Shown: piece by piece, positions 47,190 to 54,729 of the stretch | How the letters are laid out: every line of letters begins with the position of its first letter | Numbering within the stretch: the first letter of the stretch is position 1 | Assembly (NCBI RefSeq): GCF_030150155.1 | Contig: NZ_JASLGR010000016.1 | Location: 1 to 64,000, forward strand | DNA: 64,000 nucleotides | Reading direction: 5' to 3' | DNA from: Nocardioides sp. | Lineage (GTDB): Bacteria > Actinomycetota > Actinomycetes > Propionibacteriales > Nocardioidaceae | Position numbers and translations under genes: made by a program | Notes under the pieces: model-generated | What the model was told of the DNA's origin: nothing | The model's database searches: none | What the model saw: the letters and a program-made list of their open reading frames with translations, nothing else

Positions 47190-48152
47190 ATGCACGAAAC
47201 GGCGGCCACGCCCGGGTCCGAGAATCCATCAGATCCGGGGACGACGCCGATCGTCGCGGTGGTGGGGGCGACGGCCTCAGGCAAGACCGGCCTCTCCCTC
47301 GATCTGGCCGAGGCGCTCGGCGGGGAGATCCTCAACACCGACGCGATGCAGGTCTACCGCGGCATGGACATCGGCACCGCGAAGCTCCCGCTCGCCCAGC
47401 GCCGGGGCGTCACGCACCACCTGATGGACCTGCTCGACCTCGGTCAGCAGGCCAGCGTCGCCGACTTCCAGACCCTGGCTCGTGACCTGATCGCCTCGCT
47501 CCGGGCCAGCAGCGTGACCCCGATCCTGGTCGGCGGCAGCGCCCTCTACACCCGCGCCATCGTCGACCGGTTCGACTTCCCCGGCACCGATCCGGCCGTC
47601 CGGGCGCGGCTGGAGGCCGAGCTGGAGGAGTCGGGCCCGGCGGTGCTGTTCGCGCGGCTGCGCGAGCTCGATCCGCTCAGCGCCAGCCGGATGGAGCCCG
47701 ACAACGGTCGCCGGATCGTGCGGGCGCTGGAGGTGATCGAGCTGACCGGGGCGCCCTTCTCGGCTCGCCTGCCCGTCGCCGAGTACGTCGACCCGCACAC
47801 GATCCAGATCGGGGTGGCGATCGAGCGCGAGGAGCTGGAGCCCCGGATCGTGCAGCGTGTCCTGCAGATGTTCGACGACGGCTTCGTCGCCGAGGTCGAG
47901 GCGCTGCTGGCACGCGGGCTGCTCGAGACCCGGACGGCCGCCACCGCGATCGGCTACCGCGAGGTCGCCCAGCTCCTGGCCGGCGACCTCACCCGGGAGC
48001 AGGCGATCGAGCGGACCGTGATCAAGACCCGCCAGTTCGCCCGCCGTCAGGACCAGTGGTTCCGCAAGGACCCACGCGTGGTCTGGGTGCGGTACGACGA
48101 TCCCGCGCGGGTCCAGAAGGCACTCGACGCGATCGCTACGCTGGAGCGGTGA
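47190..48152 (+). CDS. miaA: tRNA dimethylallyltransferase
   Basis: A 320-residue enzyme that adds dimethylallyl to A37 of UNN-reading tRNAs, the step before MiaB. P-loop VVGATASGKTGLSLDLAEAL, substrate motif ILNTDAMQVYRGMDIGTAK, and the tRNA-binding TAIGYREVAQLLAGD and RQFARRQDQWFRKD. ATG at 47190. The end overlaps the PPOX gene (GTGA), giving a miaA-PPOX-dapF operon. Confidence 0.95.
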   Translation: MHETAATPGSENPSDPGTTPIVAVVGATASGKTGLSLDLAEALGGEILNTDAMQVYRGMDIGTAKLPLAQRRGVTHHLMDLLDLGQQASVADFQTLARDLIASLRASSVTPILVGGSALYTRAIVDRFDFPGTDPAVRARLEAELEESGPAVLFARLRELDPLSASRMEPDNGRRIVRALEVIELTGAPFSARLPVAEYVDPHTIQIGVAIEREELEPRIVQRVLQMFDDGFVAEVEALLARGLLETRTAATAIGYREVAQLLAGDLTREQAIERTVIKTRQFARRQDQWFRKDPRVVWVRYDDPARVQKALDAIATLER

Positions 48153-48820
48153 GCCAGCAGCCGAGCGAGCAGCCCGAGCAGCCCGAGCCGTCAGGGGAGT
48201 GGACCGACGTCCGCTCGGTCGACGAGCTCGTCGCGATCCTGGGCGAGCCCAACGAGCGGGCCGCGAACAAGGGCCGCCCGGCACTGCTGGAGGTCGACCG
48301 TGCCTGGCTGGCCGCCTCCCCGTTCTGCGTGCTGGCCACCGCCGATGCCGAGGGCAACGCCGACGCCTCGCCGAAGGGCGATCCGGCAGGGCAGCTGGTG
48401 CACGTCCTGGACGACACCACGATCGCGATCGCCGAGCGGCCGGGCAACCGGCGGGCCGACGGCTACCGCAACATGCTGGCCAACCCGCACGTCGGGCTGC
48501 TCTTCCTGATCCCCGGTCGCACCGACACGCTGCGGATCAACGGCCGCGCACGGCTGGTCTCCGACGCCCCGTTCTTCGACGAGATGGTGGTCAAGGGGCA
48601 TCGCCCGGTGCTCGCGGCGGTGGTCGAGATCGACGACATCTTCTTCCACTGCGCCAAGGCGTTCCTGCGCAGCGGGCTGTGGGAGCCCGAGACCTGGACG
48701 CGGGCGCCGCAGGTGCCACGCCGTGCGGTGATCGCGAAGGAATACGAAGGCGCTCGCGAGAGCGTTGAAGAGCTGGACGCCTACTACGGCGACGCGTACA
48801 AGAAGGGCCTCTACGGATGA
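48149..48820 (+). CDS. PPOX-class flavoprotein (MSMEG_1061-like pyridoxamine-phosphate-oxidase family)
   Basis: A 223-residue split-barrel protein. After a Gln/Glu/Pro-rich start it shows FCVLATADAEGNADASPKGDPAG, the FMN-binding IAERPGNRRADGYRNMLANPHVGLLFLIPG and TLRINGRARLVSD, and the tail FHCAKAFLRSGLWEPETW. This is the MSMEG_1061-type group of FMN or F420 proteins. The substrate is unknown. GTG start overlapping miaA; ATGA overlap with dapF. Confidence 0.85.
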   Translation: MSQQPSEQPEQPEPSGEWTDVRSVDELVAILGEPNERAANKGRPALLEVDRAWLAASPFCVLATADAEGNADASPKGDPAGQLVHVLDDTTIAIAERPGNRRADGYRNMLANPHVGLLFLIPGRTDTLRINGRARLVSDAPFFDEMVVKGHRPVLAAVVEIDDIFFHCAKAFLRSGLWEPETWTRAPQVPRRAVIAKEYEGARESVEELDAYYGDAYKKGLYG

Positions 48821-49644
48821 GCTACCCGTTCCTCAAGGGACACGGCACCGAGAACGACTTCGTGCTGCTGCCCGACCACGACGGCACCGTCCACGGTGAC
48901 CTCGCGGTCGAGCGGATCGTCGCGCTGTGCGACCGCCGGGCCGGGATCGGCGCCGACGGGGTGCTCCGGGTGGTGCGGACCTCGGTGATCGACCCGTCGC
49001 TGGCAAGCGAGGCCGAGTGGTTCATGGACTACCGCAACGCCGACGGCTCCATCGCCGAGATGTGCGGCAACGGCACCCGGGTCTTCGCCCGGCACCTGAT
49101 CGCCGAGGGCCTGGTCGACGCCGGTGCCCCGATCCCGATCGCCACCCGCGCCGGGATCAAGACCGTCGCGGTGGTCGGGGACGAGCTGGTCGTCGACATC
49201 GGGGAGCCGCAGCTGCTCGGCTCCAGCGCGGTCTCGGTCGGGGACTGGACCTGGCCCGCACGCCACGTCGACATGGGCAACCCGCACGCCGTCGCCTTCG
49301 TCGAGTCGCTGGCCGCCGACGGTCCGGTCGGACCGTTGAGTGCGGAGCCGGGCTTCGACCACGACGTGTACCCGCACGGGGTCAACGTCGAGTTCGTCCA
49401 GCGGATCGCCGAGCACCACGTCGCGATGCGGGTGCACGAGCGGGGCTCGGGGGAGACCCGGTCGTGCGGCACCGGGGCGTGTGCGGTGATGGTGACGACC
49501 GCCGACGCCGACGGGGCGCCGCGGGACACGGCGTACACGGTCGATGTGCCGGGTGGTCGGCTGACGATCACCTGGACCGCAGCCAACCGGGTCCTGCTGC
49601 AGGGGCCCGCCGAGATCGTCGCGGCGGGGACGACCGACCTCTAG
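48817..49644 (+). CDS. dapF: Diaminopimelate epimerase
   Basis: A 275-residue PLP-free epimerase converting LL- to meso-diaminopimelate for lysine and peptidoglycan. Both catalytic Cys are present in conserved contexts: DGSIAEMCGNGTRVFA and ETRSCGTGACAV. The start GHGTENDF and the motif HVDMGNPHAVAFV are typical. ATG at 48817 overlapping the previous stop. The order miaA-dapF-hflX is conserved in actinobacteria; here the hip, ohr and SDR genes are inserted before hflX. Confidence 0.95.
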   Translation: MSYPFLKGHGTENDFVLLPDHDGTVHGDLAVERIVALCDRRAGIGADGVLRVVRTSVIDPSLASEAEWFMDYRNADGSIAEMCGNGTRVFARHLIAEGLVDAGAPIPIATRAGIKTVAVVGDELVVDIGEPQLLGSSAVSVGDWTWPARHVDMGNPHAVAFVESLAADGPVGPLSAEPGFDHDVYPHGVNVEFVQRIAEHHVAMRVHERGSGETRSCGTGACAVMVTTADADGAPRDTAYTVDVPGGRLTITWTAANRVLLQGPAEIVAAGTTDL

Positions 49645-49668
49645 CCCTGGGCCGGTCGGAGCTCCGGC

Positions 49669-50904
49669 TCAGCCGCGCAGCAGTGCCTGGCGATGGGCGA
49701 TCACGCGCTTGAGCTTGGTGAGTCGGCCGGCTTCGAACGGAAGCAGGCCGACGCCGTCGAGCCAGTGGTCTGCGGAGTCGGCGACCCGGGTGAGCGTGCG
49801 GTCGATCGTGCGCGCACCGAGGCCGAGGGAGTCGCCGAGCGCTGCGAAGCGAGCGCGGGAGAGGTTCCCGTCGCGTCGACCTCCCAGCGACAGGGCCATC
49901 GTGCTGTCGCCGTACACCTGGGAGGAAGGCAGGTCGTAGGCGGGCGAGGGCTGCCAGCGGCCGGAGGCATCGCGCAGGATCGAGAAGTTCTTGGCGTGGG
50001 CGTCGCCGTTCCCGCTCAGGTAGGCGAAGGCGATCTGGGCGAGGAACTCCATCGCGGCCGGGCGCGGCGCTTCGCAGCGGGCTGACAGCGCGGCGAGCAG
50101 AGTCTCGGTGCTGACGCGGTACTTCGAGGCCGGATGGAGGTCGAGGACCTGGCAGCCGTCCTCGACAGCGAGGGAGGTGGTGGCTCCGTCGACGCCGAGC
50201 CTGTCGAATCGGGTGACGGCGAGTCCAGTGGCGCCGGCCCGGTCGTGGACGAGGTCCGCCGTCACGGTCGAGATCCCTGCCTCGCGTGCTGCCGCGATGA
50301 AGAAGGCCTCGTTCTCGACGAGATGGCGGAACTCGGGCGGGTTGAGCTTGAGCAGGAACGACGATCCGGCGGTGGCGACCGGCAGGGTGAGCATCGCCGC
50401 GCTCACCTTGTCCTGGACGCCGGCCAGCCCGACCCGATCGGCTCTGACGCCGATGCTGCGCAGCACCTCACTGAAGTCAGCCTGGGCGAAGCTCGACAGG
50501 GTGAGGAGCGGCTCGACGGCGGTGAGTGGCTCGCCCTCGGGGACGACGCGGACGTCACCGACCGTGTCGGCCCCGATCCCCAGCACCAGGCTGAGCTCGT
50601 CGTCAGCGGACGTCTTCACACTGGCGCGCAGCGCAGTCAGGCGCCGCCCCTCTGGGAGGAGACCGGCGAAGTACGTCGGCACCGCACCGCCCCGGGTGGT
50701 GACCGGTGCCGCGCTCAGCGGCAGGGTGCTCGCGACGGGGTCGCCGCCCTGGGCGAGCCACTGCGCGGTGTAGGCGAACTCGATCTCGTCGCCGGAGGTA
50801 CGGGTGAGGTGCGCCGCGAGCAGGCCGCCCTTGTAGACGTCGGCGCGATCGATCGAGGTCGCTCGCGCCAGATCTGACTCGGCCTCGGGGGAGTGCTCAC
50901 TCAT
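49669..50904 (-). CDS. hipA: HipA-type serine/threonine kinase toxin
   Basis: A 411-residue kinase of the HipA family. N-terminal subdomain with YFAGLLPEGRRLTALR; ATP loop VGLAGVQDKVSAAML; ATP-binding Lys in SFLLKLNPPEFRHLVENEAFF; catalytic loop LSGNGDAHAKNFSIL with the invariant Asp and Asn; DFG-equivalent PAYDLPSS. HipA inactivates glutamyl-tRNA synthetase by phosphorylation and induces persistence. All catalytic residues are present, so it should be active. It overlaps its antitoxin gene by 8 bases. Confidence 0.9.
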   Translation of the reverse strand: MSEHSPEAESDLARATSIDRADVYKGGLLAAHLTRTSGDEIEFAYTAQWLAQGGDPVASTLPLSAAPVTTRGGAVPTYFAGLLPEGRRLTALRASVKTSADDELSLVLGIGADTVGDVRVVPEGEPLTAVEPLLTLSSFAQADFSEVLRSIGVRADRVGLAGVQDKVSAAMLTLPVATAGSSFLLKLNPPEFRHLVENEAFFIAAAREAGISTVTADLVHDRAGATGLAVTRFDRLGVDGATTSLAVEDGCQVLDLHPASKYRVSTETLLAALSARCEAPRPAAMEFLAQIAFAYLSGNGDAHAKNFSILRDASGRWQPSPAYDLPSSQVYGDSTMALSLGGRRDGNLSRARFAALGDSLGLGARTIDRTLTRVADSADHWLDGVGLLPFEAGRLTKLKRVIAHRQALLRG

Positions 50905-51208
50905 CGGCGGGGCCATCGAGTCGATAGATGGCGGTCAGCTCGGGTGAGACGCCGACGGTCGGGGAGGCCCCGCGGGTCACCTCGAGCCGCAGTCCGAGTG
51001 CGTTGAGCACGGCCGTCAGGATCTCGATGCGGACGGGGCGACCGGCCTCGAGGTTGACCACCGCGTTCTGGCCGACCTCGGCCAGATCCGCCAGCTCTGC
51101 CTGGCTGAGCCGCAGGTCCAGGCGACGTTCTGCGACCAGCGCGGCCAGCACGCCGTCGCGTTCCACCCGGGCGAGCGGGGTGCGCTGAGACTTTCGCCGG
51201 AGGGCCAC
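50897..51208 (-). CDS. hipB: HipB-type antitoxin (HTH_3)
   Basis: A 103-residue DNA-binding protein. The helix-turn-helix is LRLSQAELADLAEVGQNAVVNLEAGRPVRIEILTAV, typical of HipB, which binds HipA and represses the operon. GTG at 51208 with GAGGAG upstream. The upstream AT-rich stretch CTTAATATTGCTTGTCCC (about 51221-51245 on the minus strand) is the likely promoter; I could not find a clear HipB palindrome. Confidence 0.85.
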   Translation of the reverse strand: MALRRKSQRTPLARVERDGVLAALVAERRLDLRLSQAELADLAEVGQNAVVNLEAGRPVRIEILTAVLNALGLRLEVTRGASPTVGVSPELTAIYRLDGPADE

Positions 51209-51308
51209 TGCTTCTCCTCAAACTTTGGGACAAGCAATATTAAGGGCGCAGCGCCGGGGCTGCCAAGGGTGAGGGCTGGCTAAACCTCGGCGTGGCAATG
51301 ATGAGGGA

Positions 51309-51752
51309 TCAGGAGTGGGGCTCCAGCGCGCCCAGCAGCTGGTCCAACAACCCACGCAGGGTGGCCCCGTCGGCCTCGCTCATCCCCATCGACTCCACCA
51401 GTCGGAAGGGGACGTCGGTGACCCGTTCGCGCAGCGCCCAGCCTGCCGGCGTGGCCGAGACCAGGACGCGGCGCTCGTCGTGCGGGTCGCGCTCGCGGCT
51501 GACCAGGCCCATCGTCTCCATCCGCTTGAGCAGCGGGGTGAGGGTGCCGGAGTCGAGGTGCAGGCGGGTGCCGAGCTCGCCGACGGTGAGCGGTCCCTCG
51601 GCGTCCCACAGGCCGAGCAGGCAGAGGTACTGCGGGTAGGTGAGGCCCGCGTCGGCCAGGAGCTGGGTGTAGCGCCGGGTGACGGCGCGCGAGGCGGCGT
51701 ACAGCGGCAGGCAGACCTGGTGGTCGAGCTCCAGCTGTGGGTAGTCGGTCAC
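51309..51752 (-). CDS. ohrR: OhrR-type organic peroxide sensor (MarR family)
   Basis: A 147-residue MarR-family repressor. The reactive cysteine Cys14 lies in LDHQVCLPLYAASRAV, the conserved OhrR position. The HTH is LTVGELGTRLHLDSGTLTPLLKRMETMGLVSRERDPHDERRVLV. It senses organic hydroperoxides and releases the ohr promoter. GTG start at 51752. The operators lie 27 bases away, over the ohr promoter. Confidence 0.9.
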   Translation of the reverse strand: MTDYPQLELDHQVCLPLYAASRAVTRRYTQLLADAGLTYPQYLCLLGLWDAEGPLTVGELGTRLHLDSGTLTPLLKRMETMGLVSRERDPHDERRVLVSATPAGWALRERVTDVPFRLVESMGMSEADGATLRGLLDQLLGALEPHS

Positions 51753-51778
51753 GCCCCCATCCTACGGCGAGATTTTGA

Positions 51779-51815
51779 TTGCACAATTCGATTGTGCACA
51801 ATACAGTTGTGCACA
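51779..51815. promoter_or_regulatory. Overlapping OhrR operators on the ohr core promoter
   Basis: TGCACAAT-TCG-ATTGTGCA (51780-51798) and TGTGCACAA-TACAG-TTGTGCACA (51793-51815) are two overlapping perfect palindromes. The -35 TTGCAC (51779-51784) and -10 TACAGT (51802-51807), 17 bp apart, fit inside them. The predicted transcription start falls on or next to the ATG at 51815. Confidence 0.75.
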
Positions 51816-52231
51816 TGACACCTATTTACACCGCCACCGCCGTCGCCACCGGGGACGGCCGCAACGGCCACATCGAGTCCACCGACGGGATCCTCAACGC
51901 CGACGTCCGGATGCCGGTCGAGCTCGGCGGCTCCGGGGGAGCGACCAACCCCGAGCAGCTCTTCGCCGCGGGCTACGCCGCCTGCTTCCACTCCGCGCTG
52001 CGCCTGGTCGCCCAGCAGGCCGGGGCCGACGTCAGCGAGTCCGAGGTCGTCGCCGACGTCTCGATCGGCACCGTCGAGGGTGGCGGGTTCGGCCTCGCAG
52101 TCGCCCTGGAGATCACCCTGCCCCGCGTCGAGCGCGAGCAGGCCGAGGCACTGGTCGCCCAGGCCCACCAGGTCTGCCCGTACTCCAACGCCACCCGCGG
52201 CAACATCGAGGTCGCGCTGTCGGTGGCCTGA
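51815..52231 (+). CDS. ohr: Organic hydroperoxide resistance protein Ohr (OsmC family)
   Basis: A 138-residue thiol peroxidase. The two catalytic cysteines are in FAAGYAACFHSALRLVA and QVCPYSNATRGNIEV, with the Ohr-specific CPYSNATRGN end. It reduces fatty-acid hydroperoxides with lipoylated partners. The ATG at 51815 has no ribosome site upstream and lies at the predicted +1, so the mRNA is probably leaderless. Divergent from ohrR. Confidence 0.92.
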   Translation: MTPIYTATAVATGDGRNGHIESTDGILNADVRMPVELGGSGGATNPEQLFAAGYAACFHSALRLVAQQAGADVSESEVVADVSIGTVEGGGFGLAVALEITLPRVEREQAEALVAQAHQVCPYSNATRGNIEVALSVA

Positions 52232-52307
52232 GCCGCACCCGCGCCGCGGTTCACCTGATCGGAACGGGGCATCGGATCGACCCCCGGTCCGCGCTACCCT
52301 GCGGCGC

Positions 52308-53084
52308 ATGGAGCTCACCAACAGCACTGCCATCGTCACCGGTGGCGCGAGCGGGATCGGCGCAGCGAGCGCCCGTGTCCTCTCCGCCGCCGGTGCCACC
52401 GTCGTGATCGCCGATCTCAACGCCGCCAAGGGCGAGGAGCTCGCCGCTGAGATCGGCGGCATCTTCATGGCTCTCGACGTCACCAAGACCGAGCAGGTCA
52501 CCGAGGTCGTCGAGCACGCCGCCAGCATCGCGCCGCTGCGCTCGCTGGTGAACTCGGCCGGCATCGCCAACGGCATCCGCACGATCGGCCGCGACGGCCA
52601 GCTCGACAGCGCCTTCCCGCTGGACAAGTTCGCCGCGGTGATCAACGTGAACCTGATCGGCACGTTCGACATGATCCGCCAGGCCGCCACCCTGATGAGC
52701 CGCAACGAGCCCGACGCCAACGGCGGCCGTGGCGCGATCGTCAACATGGCCTCCGTCGCCGCCTTCGACGGCCAGATCGGGCAGGCCGCCTACAGCGCCT
52801 CCAAGGGCGGCATCGTCGGCCTCACCCTGCCGCTGGCCCGCGACCTGTCGGCCGCCGGCATCCGGGTCAACACCATCGCGCCGGGCCTGATCGACACCCC
52901 GATCTACGACTCCTTCCCCGAGCCCGAGGAGTTCAAGGCCAACCTCGGCGCCGGCGTGCTCTTCCCCAAGCGCCTGGGTCGCCCCGACGAGCTGGCCAGC
53001 ATGGTGCGCGAGCTGATCACCAACGACTACATGAACGGCGAGACGATCCGCGTCGACGCCGGCATCCGGCTCCCCCCGAAGTGA
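52308..53084 (+). CDS. Short-chain dehydrogenase (3-hydroxyacyl-CoA dehydrogenase type II-like)
   Basis: A 258-residue SDR. NAD site TAIVTGGASGIGAASAR; NSAGI region; catalytic Ser in GAIVNMASVAAFDG, Tyr and Lys in QAAYSASKGGIVGLTLPLARDL; PG motif NTIAPGLIDTPIYDSFPEP. The pattern matches HSD17B10-like 3-hydroxyacyl-CoA dehydrogenases of fatty-acid and branched-chain oxidation. ATG at 52308. A terminator hairpin follows the stop by 8 bases. Confidence 0.88.
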   Translation: MELTNSTAIVTGGASGIGAASARVLSAAGATVVIADLNAAKGEELAAEIGGIFMALDVTKTEQVTEVVEHAASIAPLRSLVNSAGIANGIRTIGRDGQLDSAFPLDKFAAVINVNLIGTFDMIRQAATLMSRNEPDANGGRGAIVNMASVAAFDGQIGQAAYSASKGGIVGLTLPLARDLSAAGIRVNTIAPGLIDTPIYDSFPEPEEFKANLGAGVLFPKRLGRPDELASMVRELITNDYMNGETIRVDAGIRLPPK

Positions 53085-53091
53085 CAATAAG

Positions 53092-53123
53092 GAGTACGTC
53101 GGGCACCCCTGCCCGACGTACTC
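53092..53123 (+). terminator. Terminator between the SDR gene and hflX
   Basis: Perfect 14-bp stem (GAGTACGTCGGGCA and complement) with a CCCC loop and a TTGT tail. It ends only 10 bases before the hflX ATG, so hflX either starts from within the hairpin or depends on read-through. Confidence 0.8.
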
Positions 53124-53133
53124 TTGTCGTCTC

Positions 53134-54648
53134 ATGACTTCACGCAAGAACACCACCCGAGCAGGCGCGGCCGAGGACGAGTTCACCCTCGACGCCGAGC
53201 TCGACGCCACCGAAGGGTGGGAGGACCGGCTCGACGACGAGCCCGAGTTCGAGCCGTTCGACGACGACGACCCCGAGATCGACCCCACCGTCGGCGCGAT
53301 GGAGCTGGCCGAGCGGCACGCCCTGCGCCGGGTCGCCGGGCTGCGCACCGAGCTCGAGGACATCACCGAGGTCGAGTACCGCCAGCTGCGCCTAGAGCGC
53401 GTCGTGCTCGTCGGGGTGTGGACCAGCGGCACCCAGACCGACGCCGAGAACTCGATGGCCGAGCTCGCCCTGCTCGCCGAGACCGCGGGCTCGGAGGTGC
53501 TGGAGGCGATCTACCAGCGCCGCCAGGCACCGGACCCGGCGACGTACATCGGCCGCGGGAAGGTCGAGGCGGTCAAGGAGATCGTCCAGTTCACCGGTGC
53601 CGACACCGTGATCTGCGACGGTGAGCTCGCCCCCTCGCAGCTGCGCAACCTGGAGGACAAGGTCGGGGTCAAGGTCGTCGACCGGACCGCCCTGATCCTC
53701 GACATCTTCGCCCAGCACGCCAAGTCCCGCGAGGGCCAGGCGCAGGTCGAGCTCGCCCAGCTGACCTACATGAAGCAGCGTCTGCGCGGGTGGGGTGGCA
53801 ACCTCTCCCGCCAGGCCGGTGGTCGTGTCGCCGGCGGTGCGGGCATCGGCTCGCGTGGTCCCGGTGAGACCAAGATCGAGAACGACCGTCGCCGGATCAA
53901 CACCAAGATCGCCAAGCTCAAGCGCGACCTGGCCGAGATGAAGGGCACCCGCGACACCAAGCGTCAGGAGCGCCAGCGCAACAAGGTGCCGGCCGTCGCG
54001 ATCGCGGGCTACACCAACGCCGGCAAGTCCTCCCTGCTCAACCGGCTCACCGGCGCCGGCGTCCTGGTCGAGGACGCCCTCTTCGCGACCCTGGACCCGA
54101 CCACCCGGCGCACCCAGGCCGCCGACGGCCGGGTCTACACGATGAGCGACACCGTCGGGTTCGTCAGGCACCTGCCCCACCAGCTCGTCGAGGCGTTCCG
54201 CTCGACCCTGGAGGAGGTCGCCGACGCCGACCTGATCGTGCACGTCGTGGACGGCTCGCACCCCGACCCCGAGGGCCAGCTCAGCGCCGTGCGTGAGGTC
54301 TTCGCCGAGATCGGTGCCGCGAACATCCCCGAGCTGGTCGTGATCAACAAGGCCGACATCGCCGACCCGCTGGTGCTCGGTCGGCTCCAGCGCGCCGAGC
54401 CGCACCACGTGGTGGTCTCGGCCCGCACCGGCGAGGGCATCGAGGCGGCGATCAAGGCGGTCGAGGCCGACCTGCCGCGTCCGGCCGTCAGCTTCACCGC
54501 ACTGGTGCCGTACTCCCGGGGCGACCTGGTCAACCGGATCCACCAGGCTGGGGAGATCGATTCGCTGGAGCACACCGCCGAGGGCACCCTGATCGCCGGG
54601 CGGACCTCGGAGGACCTCGCCGCCGACCTGGCCGAGTTCGCGGTCTGA
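53134..54648 (+). CDS. hflX: GTPase HflX
   Basis: A 504-residue ribosome-associated GTPase. An acidic extension (about 1-60) is followed by the HflX N-domain (GTQTDAENSMAELALLAETAG, ATYIGRGKVEAVKEIV), the glycine-rich linker RGWGGNLSRQAGGRVAGGAG, and the G domain: P-loop AGYTNAGKSSLLNRLTG, G2 TLDPTTRR, G3 DTVGFVRHLP, G4 VINKADIAD. HflX splits stalled or stressed 70S ribosomes. ATG at 53134. Confidence 0.95.
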   Translation: MTSRKNTTRAGAAEDEFTLDAELDATEGWEDRLDDEPEFEPFDDDDPEIDPTVGAMELAERHALRRVAGLRTELEDITEVEYRQLRLERVVLVGVWTSGTQTDAENSMAELALLAETAGSEVLEAIYQRRQAPDPATYIGRGKVEAVKEIVQFTGADTVICDGELAPSQLRNLEDKVGVKVVDRTALILDIFAQHAKSREGQAQVELAQLTYMKQRLRGWGGNLSRQAGGRVAGGAGIGSRGPGETKIENDRRRINTKIAKLKRDLAEMKGTRDTKRQERQRNKVPAVAIAGYTNAGKSSLLNRLTGAGVLVEDALFATLDPTTRRTQAADGRVYTMSDTVGFVRHLPHQLVEAFRSTLEEVADADLIVHVVDGSHPDPEGQLSAVREVFAEIGAANIPELVVINKADIADPLVLGRLQRAEPHHVVVSARTGEGIEAAIKAVEADLPRPAVSFTALVPYSRGDLVNRIHQAGEIDSLEHTAEGTLIAGRTSEDLAADLAEFAV

Positions 54649-54654
54649 GTCTCT

Positions 54655-54677
54655 GACCGGGCCTGCCCGGCCTGGTC
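54655..54677 (+). terminator. Hairpin after hflX
   Basis: GACCGGGCC-TGCCC-GGCCTGGTC, a 9-bp stem with one mismatch, 6 bases after the stop codon. Confidence 0.55.
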
Positions 54678-54729
54678 CGGGCGGTTCGGCGGCTCGGGTC
54701 TCGTCGGTGGCGACAGCTAGGATGAACCG

